DNA from: Burkholderiaceae bacterium | GTDB taxonomy: Bacteria; Pseudomonadota; Gammaproteobacteria; Burkholderiales; Burkholderiaceae_C | Length of the DNA: 63,588 bases | NCBI GenBank assembly: GCA_031253795.1 | Contig: JAIRVR010000006.1 | Coordinates: 1 to 63,588 of the forward strand | Direction: 5' to 3' | In this document: positions 53,305-63,220 of the stretch, one piece after another | How positions within the stretch are numbered: position 1 is the stretch's first letter | Layout: each line of letters begins with the position of its first letter | Program-made: the position numbers and the translations under genes | The notes under the pieces: generated by a model | Told to the model about the DNA's origin: nothing | Databases searched by the model: none | Seen by the model: the letters and a program-made list of their open reading frames with translations, nothing else

Positions 53305-54270
53305 ATGACCACCAAGACCTTTGCCTCCGCCGCCGACCTCGACATCAAGCAGGTGAGCTTCGACAAGCTCTCCGACCACGCCTATGCCTATACGGCCGAG
53401 GGCGACCCCAATACCGGCATCGTCATCGGCGACGATGCCGTGATGGTCATCGACACCCAGGCCACGCCCGTCATGGCCCAGGATGTGATCCGCCGCATCC
53501 GCGAGGTCACGGACAAGCCCATCAAGTACGTGACGCTGTCGCATTACCACGCGGTGCGCGTGCTGGGCGCCTCGGCCTTCTTCCAGGAAGGTGCCGAGCA
53601 CATCATCGCCAGCCAGGACACCTACGACCTCATCGTCGAGCGCGGCGAGCAGGACAAGGCCAGCGAGATCGGCCGCTTTCCGCGCCTGTTCCAGAACGTG
53701 GAAAGCGTGCCCGAAGGCATGACCTGGCCCACCCTGACCTTCACCGGCAAGATGACGCTGTGGCTGGGCAAGCTCGAGGTCCAGATACTGCAGCTGGGCC
53801 GCGGCCATACCAAGGGCGACACCGTGGTCTGGCTGCCCCAGGACAAAGTGCTGTTCAGCGGCGATCTGGTCGAATTCGGCGCCACGCCCTATGCAGGCGA
53901 CGCCTATTTCCAGGACTGGCCCCACACACTGGACGCCATCGCCGCCCTGAAGCCCGAAAAGCTGGTACCCGGCCGTGGCGCCGCCCTGCAGACACCGGCC
54001 GAGGTGCAGGCCGGACTGGCCGGCACGCGTGACTTCATCAGCGACCTGTGGACCGAGGTCAAGGCCGGTGCAGACGCCAGACAGGACCTGCGCAAGGTCT
54101 ACGAGACCGCCTTCGCCAGGCTGCAGCCCAAGTACGGCCAGTGGGTGATCTTCAACCACTGCATGCCCTTCGACGTGACCCGCGCCTACGACGAGGCCTC
54201 GGGCCACGCCGACCCACGCATATGGACCGCCGAGCGCGACCGCCAGATGTGGCTGGCCCTCGAAGGCTGA
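53305..54270 (+). CDS. Metallo-beta-lactamase-fold protein with altered metal motif
   Basis: The 321-residue protein has the beta-lactamase-like fold: VMVIDTQATPVMAQDVI, then LSHYHAVRVLGASAF, GRGHTKGDTVVWLP (His168) and VLFSGDLVEFGATPY. The standard HxHxDH metal motif reads His80-Tyr-His82-Ala-Val84-Arg85, so the usual Asp and third His are missing while the first two His, His168 and the later Asp remain. It may bind one metal only or have changed chemistry. It leads the set with the FAD monooxygenase gene 121 bases downstream. I do not know the substrate; ring-cleavage or lactone-product hydrolysis is possible. Confidence 0.82.
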   Translation: MTTKTFASAADLDIKQVSFDKLSDHAYAYTAEGDPNTGIVIGDDAVMVIDTQATPVMAQDVIRRIREVTDKPIKYVTLSHYHAVRVLGASAFFQEGAEHIIASQDTYDLIVERGEQDKASEIGRFPRLFQNVESVPEGMTWPTLTFTGKMTLWLGKLEVQILQLGRGHTKGDTVVWLPQDKVLFSGDLVEFGATPYAGDAYFQDWPHTLDAIAALKPEKLVPGRGAALQTPAEVQAGLAGTRDFISDLWTEVKAGADARQDLRKVYETAFARLQPKYGQWVIFNHCMPFDVTRAYDEASGHADPRIWTAERDRQMWLALEG

Positions 54271-54391
54271 GCCCCTGAACGCGCGGGCCCCGGTCCGCGT
54301 ACTCCAACCGTCTTGCACACACCGGCGCCATGGGCGCCGGCGGGGCCTGCTGCGCCCTTTTCCGACCCGCCCACGACCGAGGACGAACACC

Positions 54392-56074
54392 ATGTCCCAC
54401 CCCGCCATATCCCTGCAGGCGCTGCGCGGCAGCGGCGCCGACATCCAGGCCATCCACATTCCCTACGCACGCCATGCGGACCAGGACGCGGCCACGCCCG
54501 TCCAGCATCCCGTGGTCATCGTGGGCGCCGGCCCCGTCGGCCTGTCCCTGGCCATCGACCTGGCCCAGCGCGGCCAGCGCGTGGTGCTGCTGGACAACGA
54601 TTGCAAGCTGTCCACGGGCTCGCGCGCCATCTGCTTTTCCAAGCGCACGCTGGAAATCTGGGACCGCCTGGGTGCGGGCCAGCCGATGGTGGACAAGGGC
54701 GTGTCCTGGAACCTGGGCAAGGTGTTCTTCCAGGACCAGCCGCTGTACCGCTTCGACCTGCTGCCCGAGGAAGGCCACGAGCGCCCGGCCTTCATCAACC
54801 TGCAGCAGTACTACGCCGAGGCCTGCCTGGTCGAGCGCGCCCTGCAGCTGCCGCTGATCGATATCCGCTGGCACAGCCAGGTCACGGCGCTGCAGCCGCG
54901 CGAGGACGGTGCCCTGCTCACCGTGCAGACACCCGACGGCCCCTACCGGATCGACGCCCAGTGGGTGCTGGCCTGCGATGGCTCGCGCTCGCCGCTGCGC
55001 ACCATGCTGGGCCAGGAAAGCCATGGCCGCATCTTCCGCGACCGCTTCCTCATCGCCGACGTGAAGATGCACGCGGACTTCCCCACCGAGCGCTGGTTCT
55101 GGTTCGACCCGCCCTTCCACCCGGGCCAGAGCGTGCTGCTGCATCGCCAGCCCGACGACGTCTGGCGCATCGACTTCCAGCTGGGCTGGGATGCCGACCC
55201 CGAGGAAGAGAAAAAGCCCGAAAACATCCTGCCGCGCATACGTGCCCTGCTGGGCGAGGACCGCCCCTTCGAACTGGAATGGGCCAGCGTCTATACCTTT
55301 GCCTGCCTGCGCATGGACCGCTTCGTCCATGGCCGCGTGGTCTTCGCGGGTGACAGTGCCCATGGCGTATCGCCCTTCGGGGCGCGCGGCGCCAACAGCG
55401 GCGTGCAGGATGCCGAGAACCTGGCCTGGAAACTGGACCGCGTGCTGCGCGGACTGTCCGGCCCCGGCCTGATCGCCACCTATGGCGCTGAGCGCGAATA
55501 CGCAGCCGACGAGAACATCCGCAACTCCACGCGCGCCACCGACTTCATCACGCCCAAGAGCGAGATCAGCAGGCTGTTCCGCGATGCCGTGCTCGACCTG
55601 GCACGCCACCACGAATTCGCGCGGAAAATCGTCAACAGCGGGCGGCTTTCCGTGCCCGCCACCCTGCACGGCTCGCCGCTGAACACGCACGACATCGACA
55701 CCGGCAGCGACGCCTTCGACGGCACGCAAGTGCCCGGAGCCGTGCTGGCCGACGCGCCGATGCACCGCCCCGGCGAGGAGGCCACCATCTGGCTGCTGCG
55801 CGCCCTGGGCCCCGACTTCACCCTGCTGCACTTCGGCCCCGTGCCCGCCTGGGCGCAGGAGATCACGGGCGTGCTCCATCTGTCGATAGCGGCAGCCGGC
55901 CAGGCCCATGCGGCGCAGGCCGACCTCATCGACGCGCAAGGCCTGGCGGCCTTGCGGCTCGATGCGCGTCCCGGCACCTGCTATCTGCTGCGGCCCGACC
56001 AGCATGTCTGCGCCCGCTGGCGCCGCCCCGATGCCGCGGGCGTGCAGGCCGCGCTGCAGCGCGCCTGCGGTTGA
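54392..56074 (+). CDS. FAD-dependent aromatic monooxygenase (PheA/TfdB-like)
   Basis: The 560-residue flavoprotein has a late N-terminal FAD motif (VVIVGAGPVGLSLAIDLA, about residues 41-58), a DG motif (LACDGSRSPLR) and the second FAD motif GRVVFAGDSAHGVSPFGARGAN in parts near 320. The C-terminal third is the thioredoxin-like tail of phenol-hydroxylase-type enzymes. Members hydroxylate aromatic rings using NAD(P)H and O2. It is followed by the DUF2783 gene and a Bug receptor gene. The exact substrate, perhaps a hydroxylated phenylacetate or benzoate, is not visible. Confidence 0.88.
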   Translation: MSHPAISLQALRGSGADIQAIHIPYARHADQDAATPVQHPVVIVGAGPVGLSLAIDLAQRGQRVVLLDNDCKLSTGSRAICFSKRTLEIWDRLGAGQPMVDKGVSWNLGKVFFQDQPLYRFDLLPEEGHERPAFINLQQYYAEACLVERALQLPLIDIRWHSQVTALQPREDGALLTVQTPDGPYRIDAQWVLACDGSRSPLRTMLGQESHGRIFRDRFLIADVKMHADFPTERWFWFDPPFHPGQSVLLHRQPDDVWRIDFQLGWDADPEEEKKPENILPRIRALLGEDRPFELEWASVYTFACLRMDRFVHGRVVFAGDSAHGVSPFGARGANSGVQDAENLAWKLDRVLRGLSGPGLIATYGAEREYAADENIRNSTRATDFITPKSEISRLFRDAVLDLARHHEFARKIVNSGRLSVPATLHGSPLNTHDIDTGSDAFDGTQVPGAVLADAPMHRPGEEATIWLLRALGPDFTLLHFGPVPAWAQEITGVLHLSIAAAGQAHAAQADLIDAQGLAALRLDARPGTCYLLRPDQHVCARWRRPDAAGVQAALQRACG

Positions 56075-56183
56075 AATGCCACCTGCCCTGAGGCGCTGCG
56101 TGGCCGCCCCGGCCCCGGCAGAGCCGGCTCCATGCGCCACGCCAAGGGTTACCGAAGTCTTTTCCTTTTTTCTGGAGACCGCC

Positions 56184-56450
56184 ATGCCGCTGTCCACCCA
56201 CGCCAACCTTCAGGCCTGCGACGACTTCTATGAAGCCCTGATCGCCACCCACCAGGGCCTGTCCACCGCGCAAAGCCATGCCCTCAATGCCCGCTTGGTG
56301 CTTTTGCTGGCCAACCACATAGGCCACCAGGGCAGCCTGCTGCATGCGCTCGAACTGGCGCGCGCCAGCGCAGACCTGGCGCCTGCCGGTGCAGACCCGG
56401 ACGGGCGTGGCGCCGTGACACCGGTCGCACCGGTACACGCCGCCGCCTGA
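56184..56450 (+). CDS. Small DUF2783-type protein
   Basis: This 88-residue protein has a helical core (DDFYEALIATHQGLSTAQSHALNARLVLLLANHIG, in parts) matching the DUF2783 type often encoded beside FAD monooxygenases in Burkholderiales. GGAG 8 bases before ATG 56184 supports the start. The C-terminal Pro/Ala tail (about residues 65-88) is likely disordered. Function unknown; a small partner or stabiliser of the monooxygenase is a guess from the constant pairing. Confidence 0.78.
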   Translation: MPLSTHANLQACDDFYEALIATHQGLSTAQSHALNARLVLLLANHIGHQGSLLHALELARASADLAPAGADPDGRGAVTPVAPVHAAA

Positions 56451-56556
56451 AGCCGCGCGCCGCCCCGGGGCCAGGCCCCGGCGGCCGTGCCATCCCCGAA
56501 AAAAAGCGCCCCGCCTCACACCCTACCAAGGGCGCAGATCACCAATGGAGACAAGG

Positions 56557-57528
56557 ATGCAACGCAAACATTTCCTGGCCGCACTGGCCTGCACGGGCCT
56601 GGGCCTGGCCGCCGCGCCCACCACATGGGCCCAGGACAAGCCGCTCGAATGGGTGGTGGGCTATGCCGCCGGCGGCGGCTCGGACGTGGTGGCCCGCGTC
56701 ATCGCCGAGGCCATGGGCCGCAGCCTGGAGCGGGTCATCGTCATCAACAACAAGCCCGGCGCCGGCACCAACATCGCCGCCGAATACAGCGCACGCTCGC
56801 GCGACTTCGGCAACCTCATGTTCACGGCCGATTTCGCCACGCTGGCAGCCAACCCCTTTCTGTTCAGCAAGCTCAACTACAACGCCGAACGCGACTTCAA
56901 GCCCGTGGGCATGCTGGTGCGCTTTCCCATGCTGCTGGTGGTCAACAACGAGGTGCCGGCCAGCAACCTCACCGAGTTCCTGGCCTGGGCCAGGCAGCAG
57001 AAGGCTGGCGTGAGCTGGGGTTCGGCAGGCCTGGGCAGTCCCCACCACCTGGTGGGCGAGTTGTTCCGCGAAAAGGCGGGCCTGTCCAACATGACCCATG
57101 TGCCCTACCGCGGCGCGGCCCCGGCCGTGCAGGACGTGGTCGGCGGCCAGATCCCCGCCATGTGGGTGGACAGCGCCACCATCATTCCCTTTCTGGGCGA
57201 GAAAAAGCTCAAGGCCATCGGTGTGGCCAGCCCCGCACGCGTGGACGTGCTGCCCCAGGTCGCCACGCTGCAGGAGCAGGGTCTCAAGGACTTCGAAGGC
57301 CATGCCTGGCAGGGCATCGTCGTGCCCGCGGGCAGCCCGGCCGAGGTGGTCAGGAAATTCAGCCAGGCGCTGCAGCATGCCCTGGCCGATACACGCACCA
57401 GGGCCCGCCTGGCCGCCATGGGCGTGGAGCCCATGCCGGGCAGCGCCGAGCAGATGGGCCAGTTCGTGCGCACCGAGCGCAGCAAGTGGGGGCGTGTGAT
57501 CGAGGCCAACCACATCCGGCTGGACTGA
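56557..57528 (+). CDS. Tripartite tricarboxylate transporter (Bug) binding protein of the monooxygenase set
   Basis: This is a 323-residue periplasmic receptor. ATG 56557 (GGAG 6 bases upstream) gives a signal peptide ending TTWAQ; an ATG at 56545 would add four residues. Bug features are WVVGYAAGGGSDVVARVIA and VIVINNKPGAGTNIAAEY. It follows the DUF2783 gene by about 106 bases on the same strand, so it probably binds the aromatic acid handled by the monooxygenase. No TctAB membrane genes are nearby. It ends at a bidirectional terminator. Confidence 0.9.
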   Translation: MQRKHFLAALACTGLGLAAAPTTWAQDKPLEWVVGYAAGGGSDVVARVIAEAMGRSLERVIVINNKPGAGTNIAAEYSARSRDFGNLMFTADFATLAANPFLFSKLNYNAERDFKPVGMLVRFPMLLVVNNEVPASNLTEFLAWARQQKAGVSWGSAGLGSPHHLVGELFREKAGLSNMTHVPYRGAAPAVQDVVGGQIPAMWVDSATIIPFLGEKKLKAIGVASPARVDVLPQVATLQEQGLKDFEGHAWQGIVVPAGSPAEVVRKFSQALQHALADTRTRARLAAMGVEPMPGSAEQMGQFVRTERSKWGRVIEANHIRLD

Positions 57529-57542
57529 GAGGTTCCCGACAG

Positions 57543-57574
57543 AAAAAAGGCTGCCCGCATGGCAGCTTTTTTTT
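57543..57574. terminator. Bidirectional terminator between the Bug gene and livF
   Basis: AAAAAGGCTGCC, a 5-base loop, then GGCAGCTTTTTTTT: a GC-rich stem with A and T runs on both sides. It ends the forward monooxygenase/Bug unit and the reverse liv operon. Confidence 0.9.
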
Positions 57575-57604
57575 GTGGCCGTGAAGTCCCGCCGTGCGGG
57601 CCCG

Positions 57605-58347
<743 letters not shown>

Positions 58348-58351
<4 letters not shown>

Positions 58352-60249
58352 GCCGCCTCCCCTGTTTCCTCGTCGTCGCCACCACCGAGGTAGGCGTCGA
58401 GCACACGCTGGTTCACCTGGATCTCGGCCGGCGTTCCCTCGGCGATCACGGTGCCGAATTCCAGCACCGTGATGCGGTCGGCCAGGTTCATGACGAATTC
58501 CATGTCGTGTTCCACGACCAGGATGCCCAGGCCTTCGGAGCGCAGCTGGCGCAGCAGCTCGGCCAGGGCCTGCTTTTCGAGGTGGCGCAGGCCGGCCGCA
58601 GGCTCGTCCAGCAGCAGGGCCGCCGGCTGGCCTGCCAGGGCGCGTGCGATCTCGACGATGCGCTGCTGGCCCAGGGCCAGGGAGGCCGCCGGAGCATCGG
58701 CATGGGCCCCCAGGCCGCAGCGCTCGATCTGGCGGCGTGCCTCGGCCAGCACCGACGCTTCCTCGGCGCGGTCCAGGCGCAGCATGGACGCCAGCCACCC
58801 GCGACGGGCACGCCGGTGGGCACCCACGGCCACGTTCTCCAGCACGCTGCGCTGCCCCAGCAGGCGCACATGCTGGAAGGTGCGTCCCAGGCCCAGTGCC
58901 GCGAAGCGGCGCGAAGGCGCGCCGTTCATGGACTGGCCCATGAAGCGGACCTCGCCCTCGGTGGGCGAGTCCACGCCCGAGATCATGTTGAAGAAGGTGC
59001 TCTTGCCCGCGCCATTGGGGCCGATCAGCGCATGGACTTCACCGGCCTGCAGGCGCATGCCCACGTTGTTGTTGGCCACCAGGCCGCCGAAGCGCTTGGT
59101 CACATGCTCGGCCGCCAGCAGCACCTGGCCCGGGGCCGGCAGTTCACGCCGCGCCAGCGGCGCCGCCTGCGCCAGGTCCAGCCGCGAGGCGGGTTTGTGC
59201 ACCCAGCGCCCGGTGAGCCGCTGCAGCGTGGGCCACAGGCCCTCGGCAAAGCGCTGCAGCACCAGCACCATGAGCAGGCCGAAGACGATGACCTCGAAGT
59301 TGCCGCTGGTGCCCAGCAGGGCCGGCAGGATGTCCTGCAGCTTCTGCTTGACCAGGGTGATCAGGGTGGCTCCCAGCACCGCGCCCCACAGATGGCCGGC
59401 ACCGCCGACCACGGCCATGAACAGGTACTCGATGCCGACATTGAGGTTGAAAGGCGCCGGGCTGACGAAGCGCTGCATGTGGGCGTACAGCCAGCCCGAC
59501 AGCGTAGCCAGCAGGGCTGCCAGCACGAAGAGCTTGATGCGGTAGCGTGCCGTGTCGATGCCCATGGATTCGGCCATGACCTGGCCGCCGCGCAGCGCGC
59601 GTATGGCACGGCCCTCGCGCGAATCGAGCAGGTTGTGCAGCAGCCACAGGGCCACCAGCAGCACGGCCCAGATCACCAGCCCCATGGCCCGCGGCGAAGC
59701 CAGCGAGACACCGCCGATGACCAGGGGCACGATGCCCGTGATGCCGGTCTGCCCGCCCAGGAACTCCATGTTGCCGAACAGGTAGTACAGGCTCAGCCCC
59801 CAGGCGATGGTGCACAGCGGCAGGTAATGGCCCTGCAGCTTGACCGTGACCGCACCCAGCAACCAGGCCACGGCAAAGGTGATGGCCAGGCCCAGGGCCA
59901 GGCCCACCCAGGGCAGGCCTGCTGCGCCGACCAGTCCGCCCAGCGCGGCCACCGAGGCCGGGGACGTGCTGACCCAGGCCGTGGCATAGGCGCCGATGCC
60001 CACGAAGGCCGCCTGGCCGAACGAGGTCATGCCGCCCACGCCGGTCAGCATGACCAGGCCGGCGGCGACCATGGAAAACAGGCCGATGTAGCTCAGGATG
60101 ACGACGGTGTAGTCGGACAGAAAGCCCCAGGACAGCGCCAGCAGCGCAATGGCCACGGCCGTGAGCGTGCGCGTGCTGATGCCGCCGCCGGCTGGCACGG
60201 GGGTGCGGGCCGCCGCCTGCGGCTTGGACGGGGAAACGGGCGCGCTCAT
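58348..60249 (-). CDS. livM: Fused ABC permease-ATPase (LivM-LivG)
   Basis: One frame of 633 residues joins two subunits. Residues about 25-345 are a LivM permease with about ten membrane segments (GVGGMTSFGQAAFVGIGAYA, then REGRAIRALRGGQVMAESMG). Residues about 375-630 are a LivG ATPase: Walker A GPNGAGKSTFFNM, signature LALGQQRIVEIARAL (a changed LSGGQ), and Walker B ALLLDEPAAGL. There is no internal stop. It overlaps livH and livF by 4 bases on each side. Similar fusions exist in other proteobacteria. Confidence 0.92.
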
Positions 60250-61274
60250 TCTTCCTCCTCCACATGGTGGCTATTGCGCGAACGCCACCACAGCACGGGG
60301 ATGATCAGGGTGAACACCAGAACCTCCTTGTAGGCACTGGCCCAGAACGAAGAAAACGCTTCCAGAAGGCCCACCAGCAGGGCGCCGGCCAGGGCCAATG
60401 GATAGCTGGCCAGGCCGCCGACGATGGCCGCCACAAAGCCCTTGAGGCCGATGAGAAAGCCCGTGTCGTAATACACCGTGGTCAGCGGCGCGATCAGCAG
60501 GCCCGAGATGGCACCGATCAGGGCGGCCAGCGCAAAGCTCACATCGCCGGCCATGGCCGTGGGAATGCCCATGAGCCGCGCTCCCACGCGATTGATGGCC
60601 GTGGCACGCAGGGCCTTGCCCATCATGGTGCGTTCGAAGAAAACGAACAGCAGGGCCACCAGCACCAGGGTCACGCCCACCACCACCAGGGACTGGCCCG
60701 AGACCGTGATGTCGCCCAGGCGCAGCTGGGCTTCGGAAAACGCCGGCGTGCGCGATCCTTCGGCACCGAAGAACAGCAGGCCCAGGCCGACCAGCACGCC
60801 GTGCATGGCCACCGAGACGATGAGCAGCATCAGCACCGAGGCATGGGCCAGGGGCCGGTAGGCCAGGCGGTACAGCAGCGGCCCCATGGGCGTGATCAGG
60901 ATCAGGGAAGTCAGCGCCTGCAGCATCAGCGACGAGGGACGCAGGCCCCAGGCCAGCGCCACCGCGATTGCGGGCAGCGCCAGGCACCAGAGAAAGGTGG
61001 CGGGCCAGCTCACCTGGCTGCCCGCACGCCAGCGCAGCAGGTCCACCACCAGCACGGCGGCGGCCAGGGCCAGCAGCAGCCACAGCGTGGTCGGCACGCG
61101 GCCGGCCTGCATCATGGCCAGGGTCAGGGCACCGAAGGCGACGAATTCGCCCTGCGGTATGAAGATGATGCGGGTCACCGAGAACACCAGCACCAGGGCC
61201 AGGGCCATCAGGCCATAGACGGCGCCATTCACGACGCCGTCCTGCCCCAGCAGCAGGGCGATTTGCAGATCCAT
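60246..61274 (-). CDS. livH: Branched-chain-type ABC permease LivH
   Basis: This is a 342-residue inner-membrane permease with about eight to ten hydrophobic segments. The family signs are GAVYGLMALALVLVFSVTRII near residue 15 and TVYYDTGFLIGLKGFVAAIVGG near 275. I chose ATG 61274 (MDLQIALLLG), since the earlier residues to 61301 are basic and unlike the family. It overlaps the fused livMG gene by 4 bases. Confidence 0.92.
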   Translation of the reverse strand: MDLQIALLLGQDGVVNGAVYGLMALALVLVFSVTRIIFIPQGEFVAFGALTLAMMQAGRVPTTLWLLLALAAAVLVVDLLRWRAGSQVSWPATFLWCLALPAIAVALAWGLRPSSLMLQALTSLILITPMGPLLYRLAYRPLAHASVLMLLIVSVAMHGVLVGLGLLFFGAEGSRTPAFSEAQLRLGDITVSGQSLVVVGVTLVLVALLFVFFERTMMGKALRATAINRVGARLMGIPTAMAGDVSFALAALIGAISGLLIAPLTTVYYDTGFLIGLKGFVAAIVGGLASYPLALAGALLVGLLEAFSSFWASAYKEVLVFTLIIPVLWWRSRNSHHVEEEE

Positions 61275-61357
61275 GATCGACTTTCGGGCAGGCGCGGCCA
61301 TGCGCCGCAGCGGACGCCGCCCCCGGCGGCAACCGCTGCGGCCTCAGGCCCGCAGGT

Positions 61358-62509
61358 TCAGGGCTGGTACTTCCAGGTGCCGTTCTCGATCTTGACCATG
61401 ACGGCGGCACGCTGGTCCAGGCCCAGGTGGTCGGTGGGCGTCATGTTGAAGATGCCGTGGGCGCCGGCCACATCCTTGGTCTGCTCCAGCGCATCGCGCA
61501 GCGCCGCGCGGAACTCGGCCGTGCCCGGCTGGGCCTTCTTGAGCGCGGCGGGAATCGCGGCTTCGAGCACGCGGCCCGCATCCCAGGAGTGCGCACCGAA
61601 GGTCGATGCCGTGCCCTTGCCGTTGGCGGCCTCATAGGCCTCGACATAGGAGACGGCGGACTTCTTGACGGGATTGCTGTCGGGCAGCTGGTGGGCCACC
61701 AGCACGGGGCCGGCAGGCAGCAGCGTGCCTTCCACGTCCTTGCCGCCGACGCGCAGGAAGTCGGCATTGGCCACGCCGTGCGTCTGGTAGATCCTGCCCT
61801 GGTAGCCGCGCTCCTTGAGCGACTTCTGCGGCAGGGCCGCAGGCGTGCCCGAGCCCGCGATCAGCACGGCATCGGGCTTGGCCGCCATCAGCTTGAGGGT
61901 CTGGCCCGTGACCGAGGTATCGCTGCGCGAATAGGCCTCGGTGGCCGTGAGCTTGATGCCCTTGGCTTCGGCCACCTTGCGGAATTCCTGCAGCCAGCTT
62001 TCGCCATATGCGTCGTTGAAGCCGATGTAGCCCACGGTCTTGACCCCGGACTTGGCCATGTGCTCACCGATGGCCGATGCCATCATGGCATCGTGCTGCG
62101 GCGTCTTGAAGACCCAGAATTTCTTGGCATCCACGGGCTCGACGATCTTGGCCGATGCCGCCAGCGTGATCATGGGAGTCTTGGCTTCGGAGACCACGTC
62201 GATCATGGCCAGGGAGTTGGGCGTGATGCTGGAGCCCAGGATGACGTCGACCTTGCTTTCGCTGATGAGCTTGCGCGTATTGGCCACGGCCGCCGTGGTG
62301 TCGGAGGCGTCGTCGAGGATGATGTAGTTGACCTTCTGGCCCGCGACAGTGCGCGGCATCAGGGCGACCGTGTTCTTTTCGGGAATGCCCAGAGACGCCG
62401 CCGGCCCGGTGGCCGACACCACCACACCCACGTTGATGTCGGCCAGGGCCGTGCCCCACACCGAGGCCAGGGTCGCGGCCAGCAGGCCCAGTTTCGTCAA
62501 GCGCTTCAT
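61358..62509 (-). CDS. livK: ABC transporter substrate-binding protein, LivK-type
   Basis: This is a 383-residue periplasmic protein. ATG 62509 has GGAG upstream and starts a Sec signal peptide ending TALA. The mature part has DINVGVVVSATGPAASLGIP and VILGSSITPNSLAMIDVVSE, typical of type 1 periplasmic fold receptors. It leads the liv operon on the reverse strand, 32 bases after the TetR gene. A ligand of the aromatic-acid type is suggested by the neighbours. Confidence 0.92.
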   Translation of the reverse strand: MKRLTKLGLLAATLASVWGTALADINVGVVVSATGPAASLGIPEKNTVALMPRTVAGQKVNYIILDDASDTTAAVANTRKLISESKVDVILGSSITPNSLAMIDVVSEAKTPMITLAASAKIVEPVDAKKFWVFKTPQHDAMMASAIGEHMAKSGVKTVGYIGFNDAYGESWLQEFRKVAEAKGIKLTATEAYSRSDTSVTGQTLKLMAAKPDAVLIAGSGTPAALPQKSLKERGYQGRIYQTHGVANADFLRVGGKDVEGTLLPAGPVLVAHQLPDSNPVKKSAVSYVEAYEAANGKGTASTFGAHSWDAGRVLEAAIPAALKKAQPGTAEFRAALRDALEQTKDVAGAHGIFNMTPTDHLGLDQRAAVMVKIENGTWKYQP

Positions 62510-62541
62510 GTCTGTCTCCTTGTGTTGTCGGGCGTCTGCCT

Positions 62542-63201
62542 TCAGGCGCCACAATTTACCGTGGTAACTACTTTTTTGCCAGCGGTTTCATGCCCGGGTT
62601 TGCCTGGGGGCTGGACGGCCCCCAGGCCGCCCAGGAACAGGTCGGCGACCACGGGCGCCATGGCCTGGTGGTCCAGCGTGCCATCGGGCCGCAGCCAGGT
62701 GAACATCCAGTTCATCATCCCGAACAGCAGCATGGCCAGGGCCTTGGACAGGCCGGCCCCATCGGCATCGGGCCGCAGCTGGGACACGGCCTGGGCAAAG
62801 GCTTCGACCACGGCGCGCTCCTTGCCCAGCACACGCTCGCGGTCACCGGCCTGCAGAAAGCGCACGTCCTCGGTCAGCACGCGGTGGGCATGGCGGGCAT
62901 GGGCGTACTCCTGCACGAACTGCTCGATCAGCATGCGCAGCCGGGGCTCGGGCGCGAGGCCGAGTCGCAGCACCGCGTCGACCAGGTCCTGCAGGCGCGT
63001 CATATGGCCATCGGTGATGTCGACCAGCAGCGCATACTTGTCGTCGAAGTAATGGTAGATGGTGGGCTTGGACAGGCCGCAGGCCTGGGCCACCTCGTTC
63101 ATGGACGTGCCCGGATAGCCACGGCGCGCGAACAGCGCGGCGGCATGGCCCAGGATCAGGCTGCGCTGGTCCTCGTATCCGGATGATCGGCCTCGGGCCA
63201 T
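62542..63201 (-). CDS. TetR-family transcriptional regulator
   Basis: This is a 219-residue regulator with an N-terminal helix-turn-helix (about residues 15-60: SMNEVAQACGLSKPTIYHYFDDK in parts). The C-terminal ligand domain is larger and ends in a Gly/Pro/Lys-rich tail. It lies between paaK and livK on the same strand, so it probably responds to a phenylacetate-type CoA ester, as PaaR-like regulators do (inference). ATG 63201 was chosen; the frame to 63423 overlaps paaK. Confidence 0.88.
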   Translation of the reverse strand: MARGRSSGYEDQRSLILGHAAALFARRGYPGTSMNEVAQACGLSKPTIYHYFDDKYALLVDITDGHMTRLQDLVDAVLRLGLAPEPRLRMLIEQFVQEYAHARHAHRVLTEDVRFLQAGDRERVLGKERAVVEAFAQAVSQLRPDADGAGLSKALAMLLFGMMNWMFTWLRPDGTLDHQAMAPVVADLFLGGLGAVQPPGKPGHETAGKKVVTTVNCGA

Positions 63202-63220
63202 GGGGGGTCTTTCGCGGTAA

